64,000 nucleotides of DNA from Rugalucina vietnamica. Its lineage: Eukaryota > Mollusca > Bivalvia > Lucinida > Lucinidae. Positions 32,601-44,258 of the stretch are shown here, piece by piece (the first letter of the stretch is position 1; each line of letters starts with the position of its first letter). A program made the position numbers and the translations under genes. The DNA lies in contig OZ024875.1 of the NCBI GenBank assembly GCA_964017185.1, positions 45,959,986-46,023,985 of the forward strand, read 5' to 3'. Under the pieces are notes generated by a model, which did no database searches, was not told where the DNA came from, and saw only the letters and a list, made by a program, of their open reading frames with translations.

Positions 32601-34318
32601 CTGTTGTTAGTGAAAAGTTTCATCATGAATATTGACAGTATGAAACTTCTTTATCACGTATCACTAACCATATACAATGGTCATTTAGCTTTTGCTCTGC
32701 TAAAGAGCCACGAACAAATATAATGTGTTTCATCTGTTTCATCTGTTAACTAGTACACAATCTTTCTATCCACAGGCTTTACCAAAACGCTTAAAAGGAC
32801 ATTCACATGACCAAATATTATTTTTTATATTGTTAAAAAAAAACAATCGATCGCATTGAAACCCCACGTTAAATTTTCGAGGTTCCCATTTACTATTCAC
32901 AGTATATCGTTTAGAGTAGAGTCAGGGAAACGGAATTAGGAAAAGTCAGGAAAGCTCATTCCGCTTGAGCAAACCTTGGCAACAAAGGGCTTGCGAAATA
33001 TAACAACAATTTACTTACGACAGGGTTTTCCAGCAGATCGCCATCAAGGTCTTGTAGAGGACTTTTACTCTGTCTGCATCTGTAGAAAAAATATATCTTA
33101 AAAACATAAAAAAACAACTGGCAATTATCTAGTTATCTTCGATTGCTGCATCATTCACTTGACCATCTGTCACGTTGGACATTTTAAAAGAAGTTTTGCA
33201 CCATTTAATATTTTTCTCATTTTAGAATAATGTTTAGTATACATCAAAACACCAAACTTTGGGATGCAGCAAAAAACCCACGCCTGTATTTCTGGGCTTC
33301 CAAACCTGAATTTGTTTCACATCCTCACTCGAGACAATAAAGCAATCATTTCAAGCAAAATACAAAAATTTAATTATTTTCACAACAATGCCATTTCTGG
33401 CCAAAAGTAACAATTTAAGCTCAGTAACTCACCTCTCCAACAAAGTGGGTTGTTGTTTCCATCAAAGCTAGCATCAGCATCCGTTAATACTTATTTGAAA
33501 ATACTGCTTTTCAACTCAATCCAATGTGCAAATTTTTAAGAAGGTACAAGTAGGCAACGATCAGGAAAAGGCGCAATCAGAAAGAGATTCCCTCACCCAA
33601 AACCGAGGTGGGAAAAAACTAAATTAACAATCAGGTACTTATACCATGAAAAAATATCGTAAGCCGAATGAGCAGCTATTTTCCCAATAAGTGGCCACTC
33701 TATTACCTTAACTAAAAATAAGAAAACATACATAAGGCGCAAACAGCACAAAAAGTTTTAACACCAAGACATAACAATAAGAACCACCACAGCAGTATCG
33801 CCTTAGAACGATCAGTTATACAAAATTACTGGCGGACTTGAATCGATTTTACAGGTACCTAACCTCACCCTCAGCTTCTGCAGTGGTTCACAACATTTAG
33901 TTAGTTGTTCGGTCCTCGTGGTGAATCTCTAACTAGTCAATGAATCATCAAGGACAAACAAATAAATCATGATAACCACCACGATGAATCAAAAACGAAG
34001 ACTCACAGATTGAGTAAGCTGCCCGACGATGGAGATCTCTGAGCGGCAAATAACTTACTAACTCCTTGAAACCCGGTGGGCCAAGCAACAGACAAAAAGC
34101 TCCGGCCCCAACCAACTAAAATGCTGCATATCAAAAATGTCTAAGAGCAATATTTTGTGATGAGGTCGCATTTAACAGAAAGAAAATAGGCAGTAGCCTT
34201 TGGTGCCAAAACAGGAATATTGATAGGAATATTGATTTTACTCATTTATGATTTTGTTTTAAAAATGCAGTTTCGTCACAAAATGCATTTAAACCAAATT
34301 TTGAGAATTTGTTTTCAT

Positions 34319-34358
<40 letters not shown>

Positions 34359-37300
34359 GCTTAAGGATGATACCGACCGCAAATCTTTCAGTTACAGATC
34401 ATCTTGTAACAAGTAATTCGATGAGAAAAAACATGTGGTTACCGGAATGAAAAAAGTACTAAGGCGATTATGTTACCCCCACTCCTTGGGGAATAATACA
34501 AGATTTTTATACTGTTGATGATATGGTCACGGCCTGGAATACTCTATTTTTAGAAACATTGAATAAACATGCCCCAGTAAAACATCACAGAATTAAAAAG
34601 AAATATCAGCCTGATTGGTTGACCCCTGAAATATTAGATGCCATGAAAGAAAGGGATAACTATAAGATTAACGGAAACATTGATGAATATAAAATTTTAA
34701 GAAATAGAGTATCGAGTTTAATTGAACGCGCTAAAACAGAAACTTATCAAGCCAAGATTGAAGATGGACAATCCGATCCTAAATCAATATGGAAGATTTT
34801 TAAGGAACTTGGAACAAATAAGAAAAGTAGTAATGACGAAAGTAATTTAAACATTAATCTAGGTGATAGGGTGATTACGGGCACATCTGACTTAACGGAT
34901 GTTTTTAATTCTTATTTCGTCAATGTCGCTGCAAATCTAAGAACCCATAACGCCTTCCAATTTTGAAGTTCTGGATCACTACGTTAAATCTAAACTCCCT
35001 TACTTACTTTAATTTTGTTTACACTTTTCGTGATTTTATAATTATGGAAAACGTATTTAAATCGCCACTGTAGGCTTTAAATCGTGGTGGTGGACCAGAA
35101 TTTCTAGCGCAAAGTTTCTATGTTGATATTCAGTAAAAGTTTAGAACATACTTTGTACTCATTTAATTATATATGCAGCTTTAATCAACACAGTGTCGCA
35201 ATTTTCAAATTCAAGGCGCCAAAGAACGTCGCAAAAATTAATAGAAATTCAATGTAACGTCGCTTTTATTAAGTCGTCATAGGCGTAATTCACATTTAAT
35301 GAATGTGTCAAATTGTACAGACGCTATTTGGACCATTAGTTAATAAGTTTATTTTGCATAAATCCTCCATTTTCAAAATCCGAAGCCAGTGATTTACAGC
35401 TCTCAATAGAATTTCCGGCCTGGGTGCCGCATAATCCTTAATCATTTGCGTTGGAGCTCTTGCGTGTAAATTTTGGAAACAAAAATGTGTTCTGAACACT
35501 GTGACATTTTAGGTGGACTTGTTTCATTTTCAAATTTTCAGTATTAACAGAAAATGGGAAATTTCATTTTTTTTCTTTAAATCGTTCCTGCATTTTGTCT
35601 AATCACACACTTTATCAAAATTAATACTGTCAAACTGTGTAAATTCCAAAAGGTAGGTTGTGAATTTGTTAGTCTTAAAATTTGTTCCACTTAAAATATG
35701 AAAAATCTACATGGTCAAAATGTCACTTTAAATATGAAAAATCTATGTGGTGCAAAACTTCTTTTGAGGAGTATAGTTTATTTTAGGTATTGCTGTATCT
35801 GGCTCTGCATTTACTTGTTCTGTCCAAGCTAGCACTGTGACCACCTAATACCTTCAATAGCTGCTCACTCTGCTTTCCGTTATTCATGTTAAACGTTGGT
35901 ATCTATGTTTAGTATTTTCTTAATATGATTTCTTTTTTTCTTGTTTATCACTGAACCACTACAGAAGCTGAGGGTGAGGTTAGGTACCTGTAAAACCGGT
36001 TTAAGCCAGCCAGTAACTTTGTGTTACTGATCGTTCCAAGTCGATACTTCTGTAGTGGTTCGTTTTGTTTTATGTCTTGGTGTTTAAATTTTTTGTGCTG
36101 TTGGCGCCTTATGTATGTTTTCATATTTTTAGTTAAGTTAAGGTAACTGAGTGGCCACCTATTGGGAAAATAGCTGCTCATTCGGCTTACGATATGTTTC
36201 ATGGTATAAAGTACCTGATTGTTAGTTTGGTTTTTTCCCACCTCGGTTTTTGGAGTGGGAATCTTTTTCTGATTGCGATTTTTTTCCTGATCTTTGCCTA
36301 CTTGTACCTTCCTATATAATTGCTTAACTTGCCGGCAACATTATATTGCTTACCTTTTACAGTAGCAGTACAAAACACCAGCAGTGATTGTAATAAACCA
36401 GAGAACAGCTAACAATATCACAGCTAACATGAAGTTCTTGTTTTCGTCTTTCAATTCTGAAAAGAAGTAAAACAATTTCAGAACGGAATTCAACGGGTAG
36501 TCTGCAGAGGACAAATGCATATTTGAAATAAGTTAAATTTAGTTTTTATTAAAACCGTCATTTGCAAGGAACATGTCAAAATGTACACATAAAGCATACC
36601 ATTATATTCTTTTTCTAATCTCATGTTTTCTTTTGCATCAGCTGATAGCGTAGTTGAGCCAACGGTTGTTGGCTCGGCACTTGGTGATCTTGATGGCATT
36701 CTCGATGAATATGACAATGATGACGTAGATGATCGATTAGTTTCTGGAGATGGCACAGTTGGTATGGCACTACTTGAAGATGATACTGATGGTTTAGCTG
36801 ATTTTGTGGACGATACATTTACAGGTGCTGCTGGTGTTGATTGTTCTGATGATGGTGAGCTGCTTACAGTGGTAGCTGATGAAACAATTGCATCTGTAGT
36901 TGATTTTGACATTGCTGTGGGTTCTACTGAACTAGTGGTATTTGTGCTCTCTGATGAAGTAGCCTTGGTTGTTGTGGAAAGTTCCCCAGTACTTGTCGAT
37001 TCACTTGGCAGAGTAGTCGGTTGCGTAACATTAGTTATTTTAGACGTAGAAGCATTGCCTGATAATGTACTGGTTACTTCTGTTGATAATACTGACGGAT
37101 TGTTTGACGCTGTGGTGGATGTTGTTACTACGGATGTTAGACGTGACTGAGAACTGGTAGCAGAACTAGTAGTATAATTTGTTGTGGTCGTGTTTGCAGA
37201 TGTAGAAGCTGATTCTGATGTGGCAGGCTGGTTTGTCGTCGCTGCTGTTGAAGTTTGGTTTATAGTAGTTCCAGAAGTTGGATAGCTTTGGGTGTTTGTT

Positions 37301-37832
37301 GGCGGAATAGTGGTAGACGAGTTTGTGGTATTCAGAGCAGTAACTGAAGCAGTCTTATTGACACTGTTTGTAGTAAGTAGTGTTGTTGGAGTTTCGGTCG
37401 TGTTCGTTTGAGCTGATATGCTGGAAGATGCCGAAGCGACTGTCGTGTTTGAGAGAGGTTGGGATGTGGTACTGATGGTGGTAGAGTTCGCCATTGATGT
37501 TGTGGTTGATGTATTTACAGCTTGTACAGTCGTCACCGTTTCATTAGTGGTAGTTATTACACTTGAACTTTCAGTGGATTGCGGGTTCACAGTGGTATTT
37601 GCTGACGAGCTGTTCGATGAATTGACAAAACTGCTTGTTGGATTGGTGCTGGTTGTAGTCATCGCTGAGGAAGAAACTTCTGAGACTTTTAGAGTTGTTG
37701 ATGAAGTTGTTGATGAAGTTGTAATAGGACTTGTAGTTGTTGCACTAGTAGTGGTCGATGTTGAAGAAGTTGTAGGTATCGATTCCGAGATGGCACAATG
37801 GACAAAACATATTACTAGACATAGCGACTGAC
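32319..37832 (-). CDS. Single-pass transmembrane mucin-like protein with repeated cytoplasmic tail (5' exon missing)
   Basis: Four exons join in phase: 36600-37832, 36354-36456, 33019-33079, 32319-32600. Exon A starts in phase 1 after a CTTGCAG acceptor, has a hydrophobic leader (SLCLVICFVHCAISES) and then about 385 residues of Ser, Thr and Asn, a typical O-glycosylated surface stalk. Exon B encodes one membrane span (FMLAVILLAVLWFITITAG) followed by YCYCK. Exon C encodes CRQSKSPLQDLDGDLLENPV. Exon D encodes a 93-residue tail with two 30-residue repeats. The start codon must lie in an exon upstream of 37832 that I did not find. There is no SEA, EGF or lectin domain. Introns hold retroelement tails (family R) and a LINE fragment. 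Probable role: a cell-surface mucin or adhesion/signalling protein; the function is inference. Confidence 0.75.
33019..33079 (-). CDS. Mucin-like gene, juxtamembrane cytoplasmic exon
   Basis: A 61-nt exon with a strong acceptor (TTTTTTCTACAG) and GTAAGT donor, encoding RQSKSPLQDLDGDLLENPV. A second frame is also open, but only this one continues into the last exon. Confidence 0.65.
33541..34130 (-). mobile_element. Family R 3' tail, long copy (R8)
   Basis: Covers the whole tail and extends into the CCGGTGGGCCAAGCAACAGA block found after the RT ORF at 63916. It is therefore the bridge between tail and ORF. In an intron of the mucin-like gene. Confidence 0.78.
34321..34357. repeat. Poly(T) tract
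   Basis: 37 consecutive T, near the LINE fragment. It could be a retrotransposed poly(A) tail on the opposite strand. Confidence 0.85.
34470..34980 (+). pseudogene. LINE ORF2 fragment (endonuclease-RT linker)
   Basis: An open frame of 147 codons at 34523-34966 reads AWNTLFLETLNKHAPVKHHR, QPDWLTPEILDAMKERD and IWKIFKELG. This is the segment between the endonuclease and reverse transcriptase in Jockey/CR1-type non-LTR retrotransposons (established family feature). Neither catalytic domain is present. It sits in the intron of the mucin-like gene on the opposite strand. Confidence 0.6.
35948..36311 (+). mobile_element. Family R 3' tail (R9)
   Basis: CTGAACCACTACAGAAGCTG to TTTGCCTACTTGTACCTT. 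A second, diverged scrap (GCTGCTCACTCTGCTTTCCG) lies at 35860-35885. Ends about 40 bp from the mucin transmembrane exon. Confidence 0.72.
36354..36456 (-). CDS. Mucin-like gene, transmembrane exon
   Basis: A 103-nt exon with acceptor TTCTTTTCAG and donor GTAAGC. It encodes ELKDENKN, a span of about 23 hydrophobic residues, then YCYCKR as a palmitoylation-prone stop-transfer end. Phases match the exons on both sides. Confidence 0.8.
36600..37832 (-). CDS. Mucin-like gene, Ser/Thr-rich exon
   Basis: A 1,233-nt exon with donor AATG/GTATGC. Composition is almost wholly Ser, Thr, Asn, Ala, Val and Pro, with many NTT/NST-type N-glycosylation sites as well as potential O-glycosylation sites. It is low-complexity but not a strict tandem repeat. 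Open frames on the opposite strand are shadows of this composition. Confidence 0.8.
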
Positions 37833-37984
37833 CTGCAAGAAAAAAATATATCAATTTCACAAAGGCTGTTCCAGGACTTTAATGGAAGTGCTTGATAAAA
37901 TATGAGCGACTCAAAACATCATAACCATCTGGCTGCCACCAAACAAAACACGATATAATAATGATATAAGTTCAAGTTAATTAA

Positions 37985-38096
37985 TCAAGTTGTGTTAATC
38001 GCGCGGACGAACAGAGACTTGGGGTGTTGGATGTGACTGAGTGCTGGTAGAAGAAGAACTAGCGGTATGGGTTGTTGTTGACGTGTTCGCTGATAT
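37985..38096 (-). pseudogene. Partial duplicate of the mucin Ser/Thr exon
   Basis: Minus-strand reading SANTSTTTHTASSSSTSTQS resembles SANTTTTNYTTSSATSSQS of the main mucin exon, and the DNA aligns with about 37140-37200. It ends in a stop within 34 codons. Its upstream side is cut off by a family R retroelement tail beginning at 38101. Could be a broken exon copy or a remnant of a neighbouring paralogue. Confidence 0.55.
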
Positions 38097-38100
38097 GGAA

Positions 38101-38490
38101 AAAGTACAAGTAGGCAAAGATCAGGAAAAGGCGCAATCAGAAAAAGACTCCCACTCCAAAAACCAAGGTGGGAAAAAACCAAACTAACAATCAGGTACTT
38201 ATACCATGAAAACATTTCGTAAGCCGAATGAGCAGCTATTTTCCCAATAGGTGGCCACTCAGTTACCTTAACTAAAAATATGCAAACATACATAAGGCGC
38301 CAACAACACAAAAATATTTTAAACACCAAGACATAAAACAAAAAGAACCACCACAGAAGTATCGACTTGGAACGATCAGTAACACAAAGTTACTGGCGGG
38401 TTTAAATCGATTTTACACGGCCGTAACCTCACCCTCAGCCTCTGCAGTGGTTCATAACATTTAGTTAGTTCTTCGGTCATCGCGGTGAAG
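38101..38490 (-). mobile_element. Family R 3' tail (R10)
   Basis: GTACAAGTAGGCAAAGATCA to AGTTAGTTCTTCGGTCATCG. Abuts the duplicated mucin fragment at 38096. Confidence 0.72.
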
Positions 38491-38892
38491 GCCGTTTCTG
38501 ACACGGTAGGCTAATTTGGTTAGTTACATAATAAGAGATTCGATTTGTCACTGTTTATTAGTCATGTAAATGAATTTAAATTAGCGTGATCAATTCGAAA
38601 CATACCTATGTGATATAAGTTTCTATCCATAATCATCTTGTGGTATGTTCCTGTTATATTTCATCGGCTTCAGAGTTGTCCTAGTTGGAACCATGAACAA
38701 TTCTTATACCTAAAATGAAAATTATTATTTAATAGACAATATATGTATTGAGTATTGTTCAAAACCCCAATTTGAGAAGTCCTTCTTTTGGCATAGGTAA
38801 GGCAAAAAGGGCTACAAAGATAGATCAATAGAATTCCTGTCCAAAACTTGTACCCCTACTGTGACTTGGTTAGTGTCGGTTCTGGAAAATAC

Positions 38893-39247
38893 AACAGGAA
38901 AACATGTCCGTGAAATGTGTACCCCCTCCAGTTCCACTTTTATATAAACGTGGGGTTTGCAGGGGTATATCTATTTTTCTTATTTTGCTCCAAAACATAG
39001 ATTGTGGATACTCGTTAGAACCGCCTCGGCGAGGCGGTTCTAACGTGTACCTACTATCTATGTTTTCTCCAAAACATAGATTGTGGGTACTCGTTAGAAC
39101 CGCCTCCTCGGCGACGCGGTTCTAACGTGTACACACAATCTATGTTTTAAGCAAAAATAAGAAAAATATCCTATTTTTCCAGCTGAAAATTTTCAAATTT
39201 TAAAGCTCAAAAATCTCTGTTTGTTGCATCGGCAAGTTTTCGTAATG
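38893..39247 (+). mobile_element. Family F MITE with duplicated hairpin (F5)
   Basis: Longer than the other copies because the hairpin (CAAAACATAGATTGTG to AATCTATGTTTT) occurs twice in tandem, 38989-39065 and 39073-39149. Confidence 0.8.
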
Positions 39248-39777
39248 AAAATCATGTTCTAAATAATTATACGGTATACTCACTTCCGCCTACAATTAAT
39301 GTTGAAAAGGAAAAAGAAAGGAGAGAAAACTTATTAATAAAATATAATGATTAAATCCTTTAGAAGGAGTAAAACATTCAAAGGATTAAGTCTATCTTAC
39401 AAGTACAGCTATCTCCTTTATTTTATTTTACTGACTGATTGACTAAAAACTTCACATCTCCTTAAGATCTTGTGGTATATTGTGCGAAGAGAAGTCGTTA
39501 GGTGTGTCAACAGGGCTGCGCAAATTGCATTCAAATAACAAGGAAGATAGCTCACCTTTCAATATAAGTATTTCTGTCCTTTTTAGTTTACAAAAGGTTC
39601 GTGTCCAATAAATGTTGTAAGCTTAGTTGACTGCCGCCTTTAATATAAGGAAGAATAGTATCAGTAACTCTCAACAATTAAGAATCACAATAAAACTTCC
39701 TGATGTACATGGGTTACCTGTTAAAGAGATAAAAAGAATAAAATAATACAATTATTTTTATTGAAATCAGCCGCATC

Positions 39778-39993
39778 AGGATAACATGTCCGTGAACCCC
39801 ATTTTTATATAGAAAAACTGAGGTATGCAGGGGTATACCTATTTTTCTTATTATTTTGTCCAAAACATAGATTGTGGGTACTCGTTTTAAACAAAAGTAA
39901 GAAAAAATATCAAACTTTTTCAGCTGAATTTTTTTCAATTTTTCAGTAAAGCTCAGAAATCTTTGTTTATTGCATGGGCAAGTTTTCGAAATG
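39778..39993 (+). mobile_element. Family F MITE, internally deleted (F6)
   Basis: AGGATAACATGTCCGTGAAC to GCAAGTTTTCGAAATGAC; the GTTAGAACC hairpin is missing. Confidence 0.7.
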
Positions 39994-40054
39994 ACAATTA
40001 TTTCATTGAAATCAGCTATGTACGTATATTTACCCCGGCAACTGCAAATATCAC

Positions 40055-40335
40055 AGCATTACGAAAACACGCCCTTGGGATATACATGTATAGAGATTTG
40101 TTTTCAGCTGTAAAAATTGAAAATTTCATGGACATTTTTTTATTATTTTTCATATTTTTGCTCAAACATACATTGTGGGTACACGCAGAGGCGGTTCTAA
40201 CGAGCATACACAATGTCTGTATTAGATCAGAAACATGAAAATCAGGTATACCCTTGCAAACCCCAGTTTTTCTATATAAAAGTGGGGTTTGCAGGGATAT
40301 ACATTACACGGAGTCCGACATGTTTTCTTAGAAAC
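40055..40335 (-). mobile_element. Family F MITE (F7)
   Basis: Reverse copy: CATTACGAAAACACGCCC to GACATGTTTTCTTAG, with one side of the hairpin loop shortened. Confidence 0.75.
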
Positions 40336-40387
40336 AGCTACTACCAAATTTATTGTACAATAGTTCGGAATTCATGTCAATATTATA

Positions 40388-40556
40388 TGAGCCTGTGTGT
40401 TAGAAAACCAACAATATGTGTTCTGACCAGGTCCAACACAAACCAGCCTGTTTAGTCACAGGCTGGTTAGCGAAAACAAAGGCGCTGATCAGCTGTGCTG
40501 ATCTGCGCCTTTGCTTTCGCCTATGCAGATTGTTGGTTTCCCATGTGGCTGCTCAT
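40388..40556 (+). mobile_element. Family A MITE with internal deletion (A8)
   Basis: TGAGCCTGTGTGTTAGAAAA to CCATGTGGCTGCTCA with TA flanks. The middle arm and half of the hairpin stem are missing. Confidence 0.72.
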
Positions 40557-40854
40557 ATATTAATACTATTCATATTTTTACATAATAGTCCAAATTAACA
40601 TTTATTCTTGCAATGAACACAATGATGCCCATGGTGAGACGAAAAACCAGACTGCATTAAGGTTTTACTACTAGCAGGGCGGATATGTAACATTTTTTTT
40701 TGGTGGATTGTGCACTTTTTGATAAAAGCATGAAACTTGGCACAGGTGTAGACTTATAATTATAAGAATTTTTGAGGGTCAGTGCCACGTGAAATTTGGC
40801 CTGTGACGGCTGCCATTTTGAAATTCAAGATGGCGGCATTTTCATTAAAAGCAT

Positions 40855-41185
40855 TATACTATAGGGTTATTGCACTGATATCGGTGAATATTGTCCCGAG
40901 TTGGGATATTGAATGACGCGAGCTTGCGAGCGTCCGTAGATATCCCAACGAGGGACAATATTCACCGATATCAGTGCGATAACCCTTTTATTATATAGCT
41001 ATAAATATCTGCTTCTCAAATTTGATGATTTGTTGAAAGTAAGTCTTACAAAATTGAAATATCTACACGAAGGCCGCGATACTATCGATAAGTGATATCG
41101 TCTGATATCTGCACACTTGTTACTCGGCTATTATCCCTAAGTTTTAATCATTTGATATTTATAGCTATATAATAAAGATTGATAT
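40855..41185. mobile_element. Palindromic MITE nested in 40672-45028
   Basis: GGGTTATTGCACTGATATCG pairs with CGATATCAGTGCGATAACCC around a GACGCGAGCTTGCGAGCGTC centre. A second weaker hairpin (AGCTATAAATATC/GATATTTATAGCT) follows to 41185. Confidence 0.65.
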
Positions 41186-42339
41186 CAGTTTCCACTGCTG
41201 CTTTCGTAAAAAGTATCAAAAGCCAAAGTACTGATGCTTATCCATTTCAAGATATATTTTAATGCATTTTAACCTTAAAAGTTTTCAAGATGGCGACTAT
41301 TTTCAAAGATGGCCGGCGCCATTAATTTACTAAAAATCAAGTTAGTGAGACGAAAATAAAAAGAAGAATTATTCATTATACGTAAAATGTTTCAAGCACA
41401 CTACATGCCACAAATACAAGTTACAAGTACATAATATCAAAACAAAAATAGATTTAGTGCCACAAATGTCCTGTAATGGCCGAAATTTATTATTTTTTGC
41501 AAAGTGGCCACCTATTTGCAGCTTCTTTATCAATATGACATTTAATATATTATTGCCGAAATCATACTTTCTTCGAATAATGTTACATAAATTGCTGTCA
41601 TAAACATTCTCATACACCTTAAACTCATACTGCTGATTAGAAATATCAAGAATAAGCTAATTCTCAAGATGGTTGCCATATTTAGCTTCTTGAACAGTGT
41701 ATATGGGTATGTTACATATGGATACTATAAATCATGATTTTGGATGGGAATCTCTTAATCTGTTCTAATGATTAGAAGCATTTTACTTTCACAAAAATCT
41801 TACCTATCTGTATTTTTTCAGTTGCATATTTAAATCAGAATGGTATTCAAGATGGCTGCCAAAGGACAAAAAGAAAAAAATCATATTTTAGGAAAATGTT
41901 GATTGAATAGTTTGAACTGCTGAAGATCTTATTAATTTTCTAGTATGTTGATGTTAACTATCATTGAATAGAAGTAATGACATTATATTTGACATTCAAA
42001 ATGGCTGTCAAAATCATATATGGTCATCAGTTTGATTTTTGTAATAGACATTACTGCCAGTCTTGCAGCACATTCAAATCCTTTATGCAAACTATTCCAC
42101 GTTTAAGATTTTACTAAATCCTGTAAAGATATGTGCATACATCCAGCAAACAAGCTATCATTGAAACAAATTTAGCAAAAATATATATATTCCTCTAAAG
42201 GTCAATGATTCTACATATCCGAATCAATATCTGAATCCGCCTACATTTATTACTAGACTAACAGGTCATTTCTGGCAAGTGCCATACTAATTGCAACCTT
42301 TCAATGAGTTTTTGGCATCAATGACATCTATGTTAGGAC

Positions 42340-43830
42340 TTCCCATTGCATAAGGTGATGGCTGGAGACTTCAACATTTCTGTCCCTACTAGCTCAAGTG
42401 CGAGTTGTGCCACACATCAAACTGCAAGAGCTGAAGGGTCAAGAGAAAACAAGCAGAGTCCACTTTCTGAAGTAAATTACTTCCTATGTCATAAGACATT
42501 GAGCTGCAACAGAAAAGCACAGTTAATGAGCATATGTCTTCTCTAAGTACAACCTTCTGCATGCTGCAAAAGAAGTATGCAAATTAACCATGGAGAAAAC
42601 AAAGCAGAAATGGTAGTTTAACACGCTGGTAGAGAAAGCAGTAAGGGAGGAGGTCAGGTCCTTCAAACTGTGAAAGGCAGGTGTCAGGCAAACTGCATAC
42701 AACTGGTAAGAGTTCATCCAGTAGAATAGAATGGGGGGGGGGGGACTTTATATCCTAATGCAGAAAATGTATTTTGTTTTACCAAGTAAATATGATGTGG
42801 CAATCAGGATTTCTTGGTAGATAAACCTGTCAGGAATAATGAAGACCAACTGTTGCTAAACCAGAAAGCAGAAAAAGGGCATTATGAAAATCTCCTGTTG
42901 AATTTCCTTGGAATCTGGAGGACCAGTCTGAGAAAAACCCATGTCGAAACCGAAATGAGTCGAACACAAAGGCCATCTGCAATATAGCATCTGGCAAAGC
43001 AACCGGGCCTTCAGGTACCATCACCAAAATTCTGAAGTCACTCGGGAAAACTGGAACACCCAAAGTGCCTGATCTTGTTGACATCACCACAGACAGTTGC
43101 ATTCCAAGTGACTGGCACTAGAGCTTCATTGTCCACCTGTTTAAGGGAAAAGGGCACATTTTGAACAGAGGCAACAAGGGCTTGATGCTGATTGAACAAG
43201 TGGTGAAGGTGTTGGAGCATAAAGGGAAAAGATCTGAGCTTGATGAGATGCATTGTGATTTGATGTCAGGTTGAGGCTATACAGATGCAGTTTTTATTTT
43301 TAGAGAATCACTCGGCTGATAATAAGCTTCTCTACATGGCCTCATTTGACCTGCAGAAAACATTTAATTGCGTTAAATTGGATTTCATCTGGTAGACACT
43401 GTGAAAACTAGGAAATGATGAGAGGCTAGTGCCTCTTGTCCAATTCATGTACATGTATTGGGATGTGACAAGCAAGGTTAGAGTTGGTATTGGGTACACT
43501 GAGGACTTTGGTGTCTTAGTGGATGTTCACAAGGGCTCTGCCAATAGCACGCTGCATCATTTTGCTAGAGGTTATATCTAGGGGCCTGATGTCTAGGAAA
43601 GAAATGTCCTATTGATGGACGAATGGTGAAGAAGCTTGAAGTTGATAATGAAATTATTGAAGTAGTTCCAAAAGTCTGTTATCTAGTAGACATCTTTTCT
43701 GCTAGTTGTGAATATGACCCATTTGTCATTACTGGCTGTTACAATAAGCTTTTGGCAAATTTCGCCAATTGCTTACCCTCTTCACCAACATTTTCTGCTG
43801 CTTCTGACAAACGGTAAAATGAATTTAATT
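42340..43830 (+). pseudogene. Decayed non-LTR retrotransposon (RTE-like) reverse transcriptase
   Basis: Frame-shifted and stop-bearing, but three blocks remain: VVKVLEHKGKRSELDEMHCD near 43200, MASFDLQKTFNCVKLDFIW and VRVGIGYTEDFGVLVDVHKG at about 43335-43540, and VDNEIIEVVPKVCYLVDIFS near 43640. These correspond to RT motifs and the C-terminal region of RTE-type elements. A MAGDFN start near 42357 may be an endonuclease remnant. It lies inside a 4.4-kb inverted-repeat element (40672-45028). Confidence 0.6.
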
Positions 43831-43974
43831 ACCCGTATAATGCTAAATGCAGCATGTAGAGCACAACAATGGCCAGATTGCTAAACAAGCTAAACGTAGT
43901 TGCACAAAAGAGACTGGTAATGAAACCATGGGATAAAATGTTGTTTGATATGAGAATGGAGCTTGGAAAGGGCC

Positions 43975-44258
43975 ATTACGAAAACTTGTCCATACAATAT
44001 ACAGAGAATTTTGTCAGCATTAAATATTAAAAAAATCATTGGAAGAGTTCTGATAATTTTAAAATGTTTGCTCAAAACATTTATTTTGGGTACACATTAA
44101 AACCGCCTCGCGGAGGTGGTTCTAATGAGTACCCACACTCTTTGTTTTGGAACAAAAAAAAAAGAAAAGAAAAATAGGTATACCCCTGTAAACCCCAGTT
44201 TTGCTTTATAAAAGTGGGATATGAGGGTGTATACTTTTCATGGCCATGTTTTCTTCAT
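43975..44258 (-). mobile_element. Family F MITE (F8)
   Basis: Reverse copy nested in the 40672-45028 element, with hairpin AAAACCGCCTCGCGGAGGTG. Confidence 0.78.

Noticed and set aside
32253-32723. 156-codon plus-strand frame with a repeated block
   Set aside because: Antisense of the mucin tail duplication; the minus strand has matching splice phases and sensible residues.
33432-33480. Extra mucin exon ending at a GTGAGT donor near 33432
   Set aside because: No acceptor choice gives an in-frame, stop-free exon of the required phase.
36623-37831. Long plus-strand frames rich in Val, Asp and Glu
   Set aside because: Antisense shadows of the Ser/Thr-rich mucin exon.
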